Below are positions 8,349 to 17,657 of a DNA stretch of 55,870 nucleotides, in pieces. A program made the translations under genes and the position numbers. Each line of letters starts with the position of its first letter. Positions within the stretch are counted from its first letter, which is position 1. The stretch covers positions 1 to 55,870 of the forward strand of contig NZ_VIYG01000013.1 of the NCBI RefSeq assembly GCF_009389585.1, written 5' to 3'. This DNA comes from Oceanobacillus sp. CFH 90083. Its GTDB lineage: Bacteria > Bacillota > Bacilli > Bacillales > Amphibacillaceae. Below the pieces are notes generated by a model. That model saw only the letters and a list, made by a program, of their open reading frames with translations, was not told the origin of the DNA and did no database searches.

Positions 8349-9845
8349 TTATTCTTTTAACATATACCATGTATAAAAATCCTTACACCATTCAACTGGA
8401 AGATGATTTATTTTTGTATACATGACAGGCTTTGCATGATTACTTACCATAACAGAAGCCAGTCCAAGCTTTTGTTGTACGATATTGCTTGTCAGCTGTA
8501 ATTCTGCTATCTTATCTTTCTTTGACAGGAAAAGTCTTGTGTTAAACCCGCCGGTCTTAAACTGTACAAATTGATTGTTCACCGTATAGCGAGTCTGATA
8601 GAAATGAAGCAATCCTGACACCATTATCAATATGAAAATAAGGGTTGAAAGTATCCACCAGGGTATTTCAAATCCTAAAAAGTCAGGTCTGAAATAATAT
8701 AAAAATCCTGTAGCAATCATCCAAAGCCAGCTAGGTTTTAATATCTGAATCCATACAGCTTTTTTAGGCAAGCGATTCATTACCGGAGTTACCTGATAAG
8801 ATGGTAATATCTCATGAATCATCGTATAAGCACGTTGTACGGGAAGAAATGGATAAAGTCTGTTAGCTTCTAAATCATCACTGCCTGTATCTCCAGCACA
8901 AATCAATTTTACTTCCGCAAGACCAAGGATTCTTTTTATTAATGACTGATGTACACTGACAGCTTGAACATTTGCTTTGAACAGGCTGAAAGTGGTTCTC
9001 TCCGAAAATCCTTGCGTAATATAAATCTTCTCGAAATCAGAAGCAATTTCATATTTACCGTATCGAAATATTGTTAGAATAATGCCGCCAGCGATAGCTG
9101 CCAGTATAATTAAAATTAGCGAGAAGAGAAACATCCACCACGGCCAGGAGTGTAAGATATTCGTGAAAGCATCTTCCAGCTGTCCTCCAATAGGAAATAC
9201 TTGTATAAGGTTTGACATTAGTGACCATGCAATGGGAATCACTGCAATAAAACTAAATGATGCCAGGGCAGCTTTGAAAATATCATATTTTGTTGGCGAG
9301 AAATGGATGATTTCATACTTATCATTTTCTTTTTTGATTTTAACAGTTTCATTTGCTTGATCAAGATCTTCTTTATATGAAATCTCTGTACGATTATCTT
9401 TCTCATTTGTACGAATTTGTTTTTCTATTTCCTGTGCTTCTTTTTGAGTCAGAACATGAAATGTAACTGTACTATTATCTCCTGCAGTACTGGTTTCCAG
9501 TGTAAGTGAGGTTATGTTGAACAGGCGATGGAATAAAGTATCTCTCCGTTTGATATGTTGGATATTTACATAAGGCACGGTTCGGCTGCTTGTTATCAGG
9601 AGACGCCGGTTTAGCTGCAGGTTTTTATTTTCGATTTTATATTTACTTGTAGCCCATCTAACCGGGATAAATAACAGAACAACCAGAAATAACAAAGCGA
9701 TTGCAAAACGTCCATATGTAAACAGCCAAAATCCGGAACTCGCCTGAACAACAAATAAGAAAATGAATAAGAAGAACGTATTTTTAACAAGGTGCCAAAC
9801 ATCATAAAGCATAAGCAGTGGATGATAATGTTTTTCTTGATTCAT
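8349..9845 (-). CDS. ydbT: YdbT-like bacterial PH-domain membrane protein
   Basis: A 498-residue membrane protein with repeated bacterial pleckstrin-homology (bPH2, DUF304) domains. Paired N-terminal membrane segments (near residues 20-65) are followed by RRLLITSSRTVPYVNIQHIKRRD, typical of the first bPH2 copy. Further membrane pairs near residues 190-260 and 370-405 are each followed by another such domain (SLFKANVQAVSVHQSLIKRILG; KKDKIAELQLTSNIVQQKLG). The gene overlaps the upstream ydbS-like gene by 4 bp, as in the B. subtilis pair. The molecular role of this pair is not well defined. Confidence 0.85.
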   Translation of the reverse strand: MNQEKHYHPLLMLYDVWHLVKNTFFLFIFLFVVQASSGFWLFTYGRFAIALLFLVVLLFIPVRWATSKYKIENKNLQLNRRLLITSSRTVPYVNIQHIKRRDTLFHRLFNITSLTLETSTAGDNSTVTFHVLTQKEAQEIEKQIRTNEKDNRTEISYKEDLDQANETVKIKKENDKYEIIHFSPTKYDIFKAALASFSFIAVIPIAWSLMSNLIQVFPIGGQLEDAFTNILHSWPWWMFLFSLILIILAAIAGGIILTIFRYGKYEIASDFEKIYITQGFSERTTFSLFKANVQAVSVHQSLIKRILGLAEVKLICAGDTGSDDLEANRLYPFLPVQRAYTMIHEILPSYQVTPVMNRLPKKAVWIQILKPSWLWMIATGFLYYFRPDFLGFEIPWWILSTLIFILIMVSGLLHFYQTRYTVNNQFVQFKTGGFNTRLFLSKKDKIAELQLTSNIVQQKLGLASVMVSNHAKPVMYTKINHLPVEWCKDFYTWYMLKE

Positions 9846-10342
9846 GCTTCTGGCTCCTTTACATTTGCATAACTAGCAATTTGTTGGCGTACTTCCATTG
9901 CTTCTTTCCCATGTAAAACTGGAATAATGTGCGTGGTCGTTATTGTGTTCACCTTCACCTTATAAAGATTATATTTCCTTAATAATGGACTCTGGTGAAT
10001 GGATACGGCTTGTATTTTAGCCATCGGTATAATTTGATGCTTTTGATAAATCGATCCCGACTTTAATTGTAAAAACTCCTCATTAATTCCAAAACGCCAA
10101 TACTTATAACGCCTTTTAATTTTAAAAGGAGAGAAACTCATATCGATAACTGTTAAGATGATGAGTCCAATCATTATCAGGCCTATCCATTCTTTCCATG
10201 AAAAATAATAGGAAAGATAGAGTGATAGAGCAAATATAAATAAGCCGATAATATTCGACAGGATGTCATTAATAAGCCAAACTTTGATACTTTCTTTGGA
10301 TAGACTGCGTTTTACGGATGGAATATCTTTTATCAAATTCAA
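9842..10342 (-). CDS. ydbS: YdbS-like PH-domain membrane protein
   Basis: A 166-residue protein with two membrane segments near residues 30-70 and one bPH2 domain containing LKSGSIYQKHQIIPMAKIQAVSIHQSPL, close in wording to the domains of the overlapping ydbT-like partner. The ATGA overlap means that the two are translationally coupled and probably act as a membrane complex. A hairpin just upstream (10370-10405) separates it from the ABC transporter operon that is read in the same direction. Confidence 0.83.
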   Translation of the reverse strand: MNLIKDIPSVKRSLSKESIKVWLINDILSNIIGLFIFALSLYLSYYFSWKEWIGLIMIGLIILTVIDMSFSPFKIKRRYKYWRFGINEEFLQLKSGSIYQKHQIIPMAKIQAVSIHQSPLLRKYNLYKVKVNTITTTHIIPVLHGKEAMEVRQQIASYANVKEPEA

Positions 10343-10369
10343 TCACCTTTCGTTCTTCCGCTTTATTTG

Positions 10370-10405
10370 GCAGTTAAGAAAGAATGTTTATACTTTCTTA
10401 ACTGC
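10370..10405 (-). terminator. Hairpin between the ABC operon and ydbST
   Basis: GCAGTTAAGAAAG and CTTTCTTAACTGC form a perfect 13-bp stem with a 10-nt loop. No long T run follows, so it may be a weak terminator or a transcript-end stabiliser. Confidence 0.45.
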
Positions 10406-10460
10406 ATAAGTGCAACTAAGGTTGCCACCTGAAAACTTGGTAACAACCAAGTTTTCGAAT
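10404..10460. repeat. Dispersed intergenic repeat family C, copy 1
   Basis: The block ATAAGTGCAACTAAGG and a later CCAAGTTTT block recur at 21651-21705 as ATAAGCGCAACTAAGG and CCAAGTTTTATTT. Inside this copy, GAAAACTTGGT and ACCAAGTTTTC form a hairpin (10431-10456). It lies in the gap after the ABC transporter operon and may act as its transcript end. Confidence 0.55.
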
Positions 10461-10489
10461 AAAATCGTTCTAAGTTATGCCGACTTTGT

Positions 10490-11401
10490 TTACTCTAAAT
10501 TTAGAAAAATTTCCTCAAGTGACGGTTCTTCTACCTCTAGCCGGAATACATCTATGTCCTGCCCTACAAATAGTTTATTTACTTGCGGAATGAGTTCCTT
10601 TGATGGCACAGTGATTTCTGAAACAGTTTCTCCAATTTGGATTTTCACGGTAAGCCCTGTGAAGGAAGTCTGCAAGCGTATCTGCTCTTTTTCAGAGAGG
10701 GTGCGATGATGGATATGAATCACAATGTTCTGTTGATACTGTGCCCGCAGCTGCTCCATCGTTCCCTGAGTTTGAATGCTTCCATGGTTCATTATCGCAA
10801 TTTCATCACATAGCTTCTCCACTTCATATAAATTATGAGATGTTAAGAAAATCGTCGTTCCTTGTGCAGCAATTTCCTTGATTAAAGAATGGATATTTAA
10901 AACGGCATTGGCATCCACACCGGATGTTGGTTCATCAAGGAAGAGCAGTTTAGGCTGATGAATGATGCTTTGGGCAATTCCCAGTTTCTTTTTCATTCCA
11001 AACGAGTAATTTTTCACTTTTATATGCATAGCCTCCTCTAAACCGACTTGTGAGAGAACACGTAGAATATCCTGCTTGGAAAGAGATTGTTTTAATAATT
11101 TCTGAAAGTAGTTTAAATGACTGAATGCAGTCAGATCATCATAGAATGTGGAGTAATCCGGCAGTACGCCAACTTCTTTTTGAATAGACTCCAGTCTGTT
11201 TTCAGAATGCCCTAAAACTTTAAAGGAACCGGAACTGGGTTTAATAAGTCCGGTTACCATATTGATGAAAGTGGATTTACCTGCCCCATTTTTACCGAGA
11301 AAACCAAATATCGCTCCCCGGGGAATGTGTAAATCAACCGAATTGACAACGGTTTTCTTTCCATATGTTTTGGTTAACTGATTTGTTTGCAGAGCATCCA
11401 T
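10490..11401 (-). CDS. ABC transporter ATP-binding protein
   Basis: Cytoplasmic ATPase of an ABC-2-type transporter, 303 residues. Walker A is GKNGAGKST (near residue 37), the Q-loop region is VGVLPDYSTFY, the signature is YSFGMKKKLGIAQSI (a variant in which the usual SGG is SFG), Walker B is LLFLDEPTSGVD, and the switch histidine is in TSHNLYEVEKL. The C-terminal extension of about 80 residues is typical of the BcrA/NatA-like drug and peptide exporters. The gene starts directly at the end of the permease gene (11401 shared). The divergent two-component system at 12252 may control it. Confidence 0.9.
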   Translation of the reverse strand: MDALQTNQLTKTYGKKTVVNSVDLHIPRGAIFGFLGKNGAGKSTFINMVTGLIKPSSGSFKVLGHSENRLESIQKEVGVLPDYSTFYDDLTAFSHLNYFQKLLKQSLSKQDILRVLSQVGLEEAMHIKVKNYSFGMKKKLGIAQSIIHQPKLLFLDEPTSGVDANAVLNIHSLIKEIAAQGTTIFLTSHNLYEVEKLCDEIAIMNHGSIQTQGTMEQLRAQYQQNIVIHIHHRTLSEKEQIRLQTSFTGLTVKIQIGETVSEITVPSKELIPQVNKLFVGQDIDVFRLEVEEPSLEEIFLNLE

Positions 11402-12096
11402 TATAAATCCCTCTTTCTAAAAATAAATAAGCTTAATACAATAAATAAAATGGGGAAAAACGCTACGAAATAGGTATAGTAATGATCGTTTTCTTCCTGC
11501 ATGTAGTAAAAATAAGGTGTTACGTAACCGAGTGTTTTAATAAAAAGGTTATCTGTCCCTGTACTCCATAAACCAAGCACCGGCAATGCAATCGAAATAA
11601 TGATTCCTAAAAACATACTTAAAGATGGCTTTGAAATGATAGTTGATAGAAACAGCGTCAAGCCGATAAAGTAAGATACAAAAATAATCGCTTGAATCAG
11701 ATTTAAAACAGAAAACGATTTTGAAAATGGAATGATAAGTAACAAAGCAACGGTAATACATACAGACCAAAATAAAAAGCTTCCGATAAATTTGCCGAGG
11801 ATAATATTACTCCGGCTTGTCTTTGTTGCTAAAAAACGGATGGTTCGTGTATCTATTTCTTTATTGACAATGCTGTGGGATAAGCTGGTTACAAACAAAG
11901 GCGCAGCTAAAATCAATAAAAGCATTAATCCCATCACATAAGCATCCTGTCCAAGCCCTAATTCCTGAAGGGGCGCTTCAAATTGGCGGACTAATCTGGC
12001 AGCTCCCACTGTTACACCAAATAGTACGGCAATAATTAAAATAGAGCGGATACTTGTAAATAAACTTCTAAATTCTCTTAAACCGACTGTAAACAT
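11401..12096 (-). CDS. ABC-2-type transporter permease
   Basis: Membrane component, about 231 residues, with six predicted membrane segments (for example SILIIAVLFGVTVGAA, MLLLILAAPLFV, FWSVCITVALLLII, FLGIIISIALPVLGLW). The segment VNKEIDTRTIRFLATKTSRS between the second and third segments is typical of ABC-2 permeases of the NosY type. I start at ATG 12096, where AGAAGGAG precedes the codon; a longer reading frame runs on upstream to 12297 and would overlap the divergent response-regulator gene, which is unlikely. It works with the ATPase encoded immediately downstream. Confidence 0.85.
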   Translation of the reverse strand: MFTVGLREFRSLFTSIRSILIIAVLFGVTVGAARLVRQFEAPLQELGLGQDAYVMGLMLLLILAAPLFVTSLSHSIVNKEIDTRTIRFLATKTSRSNIILGKFIGSFLFWSVCITVALLLIIPFSKSFSVLNLIQAIIFVSYFIGLTLFLSTIISKPSLSMFLGIIISIALPVLGLWSTGTDNLFIKTLGYVTPYFYYMQEENDHYYTYFVAFFPILFIVLSLFIFRKRDL

Positions 12097-12251
12097 AAAT
12101 AAAATCTCCTTCTCACGTTTCTTGATTATTACTCTAGCAAATGCAGCTGTCTTCCGATTGAACAGAACTTTACCAATAAATAAAAAAAGCTTTGATTTGT
12201 TCAACTGTTGGTAAACTTGCTGTGTTACGATACCTATTGGAGGTGTCATAT

Positions 12252-12968
12252 GTGGAGGAACAAACAGATATTTTGATCGTGGATGATGAAAAGGCAATTG
12301 TAAATATGCTTGAAATGATGCTAAAGAAGGAAGGATTTCAGCATGTACATAAGGCTTATACAGGGAGGGAAGCTATTGATATATTAAAAGAAAATAAAAT
12401 AGCAGTGATTATTTTGGACGTGATGCTGCCGGATGGAAGCGGCTTTGATTTTTGTCCAAAAATCAGAGAGCTTACGGATGCATATATTCTCTTTTTGACC
12501 GCAAAAGTGTCGGATCTGGATGTATTGACGGGTTTTGCAACAGGGGGAGATGACTATGTTACCAAACCATTTAACCCATTAGAAGTAGCGGCAAGAATCA
12601 AAGCTTATTTAAGAAGGTGGTCAACCAGACAAGAAACCTACACACTTGAAAGGTCCGATAAATATGACTTTGGCCATTTTACATTGGATGAAAGCGCAGG
12701 AGAACTAACGGTTAATGGAGAAAGTGTTCCATGTCCGACACAGGTCTATTTACTGCTTCTCTATTTATGTAAGCATCCGAACAGAATTTTTTCCAAAGCG
12801 GATTTACTGGAGGCTGTTTGGGGTTTTGAGCATTATGCAGATGAAAATACCGTATCGGTACATATTAGAAGAATCAGGGAAAGAATTGAAGTGAATCCAA
12901 GTAAACCGGAATTCCTGCTGACTGTTCGAGGATTGGGATATAAATTGGTGAAAGGGAAGGTCACATGA
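12252..12968 (+). CDS. OmpR-family response regulator
   Basis: A 238-residue DNA-binding response regulator. The receiver domain has the acidic pair in VDDEK, the phosphorylated aspartate in IILDVMLPDGSG, the switch threonine in LFLTAK and the lysine in DYVTKPFNP. The winged-helix output domain ends in VSVHIRRIRERIE and TVRGLGYKL. The start is a GTG at 12252 with TTGGAGG eight bases upstream; earlier in-frame codons lack such a site. It overlaps the sensor kinase gene by 4 bp. It is divergent from the ABC transporter genes, suggesting that they are its target. Confidence 0.92.
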   Translation: MEEQTDILIVDDEKAIVNMLEMMLKKEGFQHVHKAYTGREAIDILKENKIAVIILDVMLPDGSGFDFCPKIRELTDAYILFLTAKVSDLDVLTGFATGGDDYVTKPFNPLEVAARIKAYLRRWSTRQETYTLERSDKYDFGHFTLDESAGELTVNGESVPCPTQVYLLLLYLCKHPNRIFSKADLLEAVWGFEHYADENTVSVHIRRIRERIEVNPSKPEFLLTVRGLGYKLVKGKVT

Positions 12969-14716
12969 AGAAATTACGGAGCCGGTTGTTTTTTCATTTT
13001 TCGATTCAGTTTGGTTTTATTTCTTTGTTAATGATTGTTGTGGTTGTCTTAGCTTTTTTTATCGGGTTGTACTACATTTCCATGGAGGAAAGAGAAGCGG
13101 ATTATTATCAAACGCAGTTAGAGGAACTTGCAATTGAAGTTGGTGACCCATACGAATATAAAGAATTGGGAAACTATATTAATGATGTATTACCAGAGAA
13201 CATGTGGCTGCAAATTATAGATGAAGAGGGAAAAGTGATTGAGTCTGAAAATGTGCCTGAAGATTTAAAAGAGAGTTATAATAGTTTTGACATTGTACAA
13301 ATGAAGGAGAGAGCGCAGCTGGGGGAGTTTGCTATAAAATACACATTAGAAGAACCTTTGTATGCAAATGGGAACACATATTTATTTGTATTAGGTTATA
13401 AAGATCCGGGAACTCTCCTGCTGAATGAGATGGTAGAAAATGTCAATACCAACGGCAGTATTCTGGAGGCAGACCAACCTGAGGTAGAAGAAAAATTAAA
13501 TCAACTTGAAGGAACACTTGCTATTTATGATGAAACGGGTAGTTTGGTTCAACAGTTTGGCAGTAATGAACAAATGGAAGAACCGCCATTGGAAATGATT
13601 AGAAGAGAGACTTCACCAGATTATTTCTCTGAAAAACAGTACACCTTCTTAGATAGAGATTCTAGAAACTCGTGGATTTTATCTGTGCCGAATGAGCAAA
13701 ATCAAGATTTGCCATTAACATTGTATAGAAACATTACACTGGGATTTGGTGTTTTAGCTGGAATGATATTGTTAATAACACTCTTTATATCTTTTTGGAG
13801 CAGTTTTCGATATGGAAGCCCTCTGTTTATTTTTGCTAATTGGCTAAACCGGATGGGAAATGGCAGCTATGAAGAAGTCCTGACAGAGCAGGAAAAGAAA
13901 AAAGTATATCGTAAAAACGGCAAATTAAAAAGAAGGTATAAATTATATAAAGAGGTTTTCCAGGCATTTGATGATATGGCAGCAAAACTGGATGCGTCTC
14001 GAAAAGAAAGAGCGCAGCTGGAAAAAAGCAGAGAGGAATGGGTCGCAGGGATTTCCCATGATTTACGTACACCTTTAACTACGATGGAGGGCTATGGACG
14101 ACTGTTGGAAAATAAGGAATATGACTGGTCGAAACAGGAGCTTCAGGAGATCGGAAAGACAATCTATGAAAAAAGTGATTATATGGTTGATTTAATTGAA
14201 GACTTTACGCTCAGCTTTCGGTTGAAAAATGATGCCAGCAGCTTAACTTTTAGCTTAATGAATATCAATGAATATATGGAACAAATTTTGGTGAAGTTTC
14301 AAAAGGATATAGCCTTCAAGGACTATCCGGTTGTATACGAATCCATTTATCCGGATAGAAAAATAGAAATCAATGAGCGGCTGTTTGAAAGAATGATAGA
14401 TAATCTGGTATATAATGCCTGGAAGCATAATCCACCTGAAACAGCTGTTAAGATAGAGACAGCTGAATTTGAAGAAGGTAAAGGATTGGAAATCAGAATT
14501 ATCGATAATGGAATTGGAATGGATGAGGAAACACAAAAGCATCTATTCACCCGCTATTACAGGGGAACAAACACAGAAGAGAGAAATGAAGGGACAGGGC
14601 TTGGCATGAGCATTGCTTTACAAATTGCTAAGCTGCACCAGGGAACGATTTCTGTTCAATCAAAAAAAGACCTGGGCACCACCGTAATAGTGTTTTTGCC
14701 ATATGATAGGGATTAA
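12965..14716 (+). CDS. Sensor histidine kinase
   Basis: A 583-residue membrane kinase. The first membrane segment (about residues 12-38) and the second (about 262-285) bracket an extracytoplasmic sensor region of some 220 residues. A HAMP-like linker and coiled stretch lead to the H-box GISHDLRTPLTTMEGY, the N-box DNLVYNAWKHNPPE, the G1 box IDNGIGMDEE and the G2 box GTGLGMSIAL. It phosphorylates the response regulator encoded immediately upstream (ATGA overlap). The ligand is unknown; the neighbouring exporter suggests a toxic peptide or envelope stress. Confidence 0.92.
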   Translation: MKKLRSRLFFHFSIQFGFISLLMIVVVVLAFFIGLYYISMEEREADYYQTQLEELAIEVGDPYEYKELGNYINDVLPENMWLQIIDEEGKVIESENVPEDLKESYNSFDIVQMKERAQLGEFAIKYTLEEPLYANGNTYLFVLGYKDPGTLLLNEMVENVNTNGSILEADQPEVEEKLNQLEGTLAIYDETGSLVQQFGSNEQMEEPPLEMIRRETSPDYFSEKQYTFLDRDSRNSWILSVPNEQNQDLPLTLYRNITLGFGVLAGMILLITLFISFWSSFRYGSPLFIFANWLNRMGNGSYEEVLTEQEKKKVYRKNGKLKRRYKLYKEVFQAFDDMAAKLDASRKERAQLEKSREEWVAGISHDLRTPLTTMEGYGRLLENKEYDWSKQELQEIGKTIYEKSDYMVDLIEDFTLSFRLKNDASSLTFSLMNINEYMEQILVKFQKDIAFKDYPVVYESIYPDRKIEINERLFERMIDNLVYNAWKHNPPETAVKIETAEFEEGKGLEIRIIDNGIGMDEETQKHLFTRYYRGTNTEERNEGTGLGMSIALQIAKLHQGTISVQSKKDLGTTVIVFLPYDRD

Positions 14717-14720
14717 TTAA

Positions 14721-14764
14721 AGGGGCTGTTGCACAATGAGGTAATTGATTGTGCAACAGCCCCT
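14721..14764 (+). terminator. Strong terminator after the two-component system
   Basis: AGGGGCTGTTGCACAAT pairs perfectly with ATTGTGCAACAGCCCCT over 17 bp around a 10-nt loop, 5 nt after the kinase stop. There is no long T run. A stem this long and perfect could alternatively be a tiny palindromic mobile remnant. Confidence 0.6.
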
Positions 14765-14907
14765 AAATGTGATTATAAGAAAATATCATTAGGTAGCAAT
14801 CCATATTGAGAATCTATTGTCGAATTAAGGAGCTTAAACTGAACTTGTAGCAGCGTTGACTATAGAATCCGTATAATAAAACGAAATCAACATTTAATGC
14901 TTTTTAA

Positions 14908-15996
14908 TTAAATATTCCCCGGTCCAGTATATTCAGAAAGAGGCCGGAAAATCCGATTGTTTTCTGCCTGTTCAAGAACATGAGCACACCAGCCGGCTGC
15001 TCTGCTTGCAGTGAATGTTGGGGTATACAGCATCTCAGGCAGATCTACAGCCTTGAATACAGCAGCTGCATAGAACTCAACATTTGTATAAAGTCTCCGT
15101 CCAGGTTTATATTCTTCCAGCAGACGGATGGCTGTATCTTCCACGTGCCTTGCAAGTAAAAACCAATCATCATCCGCTGATAAACCTTCCGTTACATCTC
15201 TTAATGCTTCAGCCCGGGGATCATTGGTTTTATAAACACGATGACCGAATCCCATCAGCTTTTCTTGTTTGTTCAGCTTGTTTCTAAGACAGTCCTCGGT
15301 ATTTTCCATCGTTCCTATATCGTTTAGCATCGAGATAACACCAGTCGGTGCACCTCCATGCAATGGTCCCTTCATTGCACCGATAGCTCCGGAAACGGCA
15401 GAAAACAAATCAGATTCAGTAGATGCAATCACTCTTGATGTGAATGTGGCAGCATTCATGCCATGTTCTGCTGTAAGGATAAAATAAGCATTCATCCCCC
15501 TTACATGTGCATCTTTTGGTTTTTTACCAGTAAGCATATATAAATAATTAGCAACATGATCTAAACGATGATCCGGTGGAACAAATTCTAAATGATGTAA
15601 AGATCTGTAACGATAGGCAAGTATGGTTGGTATCACAGCTGTTATGCGGATTGCCTCTTCTAATGTCGGCGGCCATTCCGGTTTCGCCTTTAATGCAGAT
15701 ATGCATGTTCTTAAAACAGCCATCATTTCCATGTCTCCCGGTAATTCATCAATCATACGAACGATGTACGCCGGTAATTTCCTTGCTTCATGAAGCTTCT
15801 TTTTTAATTTTTCTAATTCATTTGGACCGGGTATTTCCCCATACCAAAGTAAATAGACAACCTCTTCAAACGTATGATTGCGAGCTAATTCATCTGCACG
15901 ATCGCCACGAAAAATCAAGCGGCCATTTTCTCCGTCAACAGAGCTCAAATTGGTCTGTGCTGCGATAACACCTTCAAGACCAGGCCGAAAATCCAT
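14908..15996 (-). CDS. citA: Citrate synthase (CitA type)
   Basis: Condenses oxaloacetate with acetyl-CoA to citrate. The 362-residue length fits short bacterial citrate or methylcitrate synthases. The active-site histidines lie in ILTAEHGMNASTF-like ILTAEHGMNAATF and in MGFGHRVYKTNDPRAEAL, and the catalytic aspartate region is YTPTFTASRAAGW. The wording closely follows B. subtilis CitA through the end (AHVLEQAENNRIFRP). The gene is divergent from a CitR-like LysR regulator, exactly the citA/citR layout of B. subtilis, so repression by that regulator is expected. TTGGAGGGG precedes the ATG. A 2-methylcitrate synthase cannot be excluded from sequence alone. Confidence 0.9.
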   Translation of the reverse strand: MDFRPGLEGVIAAQTNLSSVDGENGRLIFRGDRADELARNHTFEEVVYLLWYGEIPGPNELEKLKKKLHEARKLPAYIVRMIDELPGDMEMMAVLRTCISALKAKPEWPPTLEEAIRITAVIPTILAYRYRSLHHLEFVPPDHRLDHVANYLYMLTGKKPKDAHVRGMNAYFILTAEHGMNAATFTSRVIASTESDLFSAVSGAIGAMKGPLHGGAPTGVISMLNDIGTMENTEDCLRNKLNKQEKLMGFGHRVYKTNDPRAEALRDVTEGLSADDDWFLLARHVEDTAIRLLEEYKPGRRLYTNVEFYAAAVFKAVDLPEMLYTPTFTASRAAGWCAHVLEQAENNRIFRPLSEYTGPGNI

Positions 15997-16106
15997 AAAA
16001 CCCCTCCAATTTTATTATTGTTTATATTATAAATGAAATATATAATAATGAATATTAGTTATTTATTCAATAAAAGATTAAAAATCATAATCAATTGGGT
16101 GATAAT
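15997..16106. promoter_or_regulatory. Divergent citA/citR control region
   Basis: A 110-nt, very AT-rich gap between the divergent genes, with the near-symmetrical stretch TATTATAAATGAAATATATAAT-like core around 16025-16047. LysR regulators normally bind in such gaps. Individual promoter boxes cannot be placed with confidence. Confidence 0.45.
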
Positions 16107-16988
16107 ATGAATATAAATTGGTTGCGGACTTTTATCACAGCTGCAGAAACTGAAAATTTCAGAAAAACAGCAGAAAAGCTGTACATGGCACAGCCAACTG
16201 TAACAGCACATATTAAGCAGCTTGAAAGAGATATAGGCACACAATTTTTTAGGCGATCTGGACGAAGTATCGTTCTTACAGAAGCGGGGCGCCGATTTTT
16301 ACCTCATGCGCGATCAATATTGTCCTCCTATGACCGGAGTACACACGATTTACTGGCCTGGGAACAAGGTTATAAAAGAAAACTGAACATTGCTGTTTCG
16401 CCATTGCTGGCTGTCACGATTCTTCCGTATATTGTTAGACAATTTATGGAGCGGCATGTAGATGTTGAAGTTACCGTGCAAGTAAAAGATTCTAAAGAAA
16501 TTAGTGAAATGATTGAAAAAGGAGAAGCTGATCTGGGGCTGCTACAGATGAAACCTTTACAAAAGACATTATTTGTGAAAAAAATAAAAGAAGATGATGT
16601 AATATGTGTATGTCCACATGACGGTGGAGATATAGAAAGCAGCCCACCTATTGATGTCCGCAATCTATTCGAAAATCAGACATTGTTTACTTATAACCAT
16701 CCAGAATATTGGGATGATCTATTAAGTGCCATCCATGCAAAGTATCCTAAGATACGTACGATGGTTGTTACACAGGTTCATATTACGAAAAGATTTATTG
16801 AAGAGGGGCTGGGTTTTTCTTTTCTTCCAAAAATATCTTTGAATCGGGAACTGATGGAAGGACGTTTGCTGGAAGTAAGAACACCTGAATTAAAGCTTCC
16901 AAAGGCATCTACTTATATCATTATTCGTGAGGATACAGAAGAAAACAGGTTGTTTCAAGTTTTTCTCAAAGAATATTTCTCATACTAG
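16107..16988 (+). CDS. citR: LysR-family regulator, CitR-like
   Basis: A 293-residue DNA-binding regulator. The N-terminal helix-turn-helix reads FRKTAEKLYMAQPTVTAHIKQ, and the C-terminal effector domain includes NHPEYWDDLLSAIHAKYP and THITKRFIEEGLGFSFLP-like VHITKRFIEEGLGFSFLP, both nearly the wording of B. subtilis CitR, the repressor of citA. The divergent citA neighbour supports that role. I start at ATG 16107; a TTG four codons earlier is the alternative. The ribosome site is weak. Confidence 0.88.
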   Translation: MNINWLRTFITAAETENFRKTAEKLYMAQPTVTAHIKQLERDIGTQFFRRSGRSIVLTEAGRRFLPHARSILSSYDRSTHDLLAWEQGYKRKLNIAVSPLLAVTILPYIVRQFMERHVDVEVTVQVKDSKEISEMIEKGEADLGLLQMKPLQKTLFVKKIKEDDVICVCPHDGGDIESSPPIDVRNLFENQTLFTYNHPEYWDDLLSAIHAKYPKIRTMVVTQVHITKRFIEEGLGFSFLPKISLNRELMEGRLLEVRTPELKLPKASTYIIIREDTEENRLFQVFLKEYFSY

Positions 16989-17025
16989 TATTACAAATTA
17001 GAGGATTAAACAGGAGGAAATACAA

Positions 17026-17469
17026 ATGGAAGCATATCAAGCAACAATGGAAGATTTAGAAGGAGTATCGAAGTTATTCAATCTGTATCGTGTGTTTTAC
17101 CAACAAACATCAGATTTAGAAGGTGCTAAAACGTATATAAAGCAGCGTTTAGAACGCAAGGATTCAGTGATATTTGTAGTTAAAGATAATCAAAGATATG
17201 CAGGATTTACCCAACTTTATCCGACATTTTCATCCATATCTATGAAAAAGACATGGATATTAAATGATTTGTATGTAGACGCTGAAGCAAGAAGAAAAGG
17301 AATAGGAGAAATGCTTTTACATAAGGCAAAAGATTTTGCTATGGAAACTGGTGCTAAAAGTATTAGTTTGGAAACAGCACCGGATAACGATGCCTCTCAA
17401 AGATTATATGAAAAAAATGGATACATCCGGGACTCGCAATTTTATCACTATGAATTAGCTTTGACTTAA
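17026..17469 (+). CDS. GNAT-family N-acetyltransferase
   Basis: A 147-residue acetyl-CoA-dependent acetyltransferase. Motif B/A reads LNDLYVDAEARRKGIGEMLLHKA (split here: DLYVDAEARRKGIGEMLL), with the R/Q-x-x-G-x-G/A pyrophosphate loop as RRKGIG, and the C-terminal motif is NDASQRLYEKNGYI. AGGAGG precedes the ATG. It lies 37 nt after citR on the same strand, so it may be co-transcribed. The substrate is unknown. Confidence 0.87.
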   Translation: MEAYQATMEDLEGVSKLFNLYRVFYQQTSDLEGAKTYIKQRLERKDSVIFVVKDNQRYAGFTQLYPTFSSISMKKTWILNDLYVDAEARRKGIGEMLLHKAKDFAMETGAKSISLETAPDNDASQRLYEKNGYIRDSQFYHYELALT

Positions 17470-17548
17470 TCATTATTTGATCCAGTATTCAAATTTAGAA
17501 AAATGGAATAATAAACAGATTCTTTATTGGTACCCATATAAACAATAG

Positions 17549-17585
17549 AAAAACTCTTTCCCACGAAAGCAGGGAAAGAGTTTTT
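17549..17585. terminator. Bidirectional terminator
   Basis: AAAAACTCTTTCCC pairs with GGGAAAGAGTTTTT around a short loop, with A and T tails on the two sides. It separates the acetyltransferase gene from the convergent ABC exporter operon. Confidence 0.8.
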
Positions 17586-17657
17586 CCTAAAGTTTTCAGG
17601 TATTAAAACCTGAATTAGTCTATCATCAAACCGCACCATACAATAAGCACACTATTT

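Noticed and set aside
15576..15968. 130-codon open frame on the plus strand
   Set aside because: It is antisense to citA, where active-site motifs fix the true frame.
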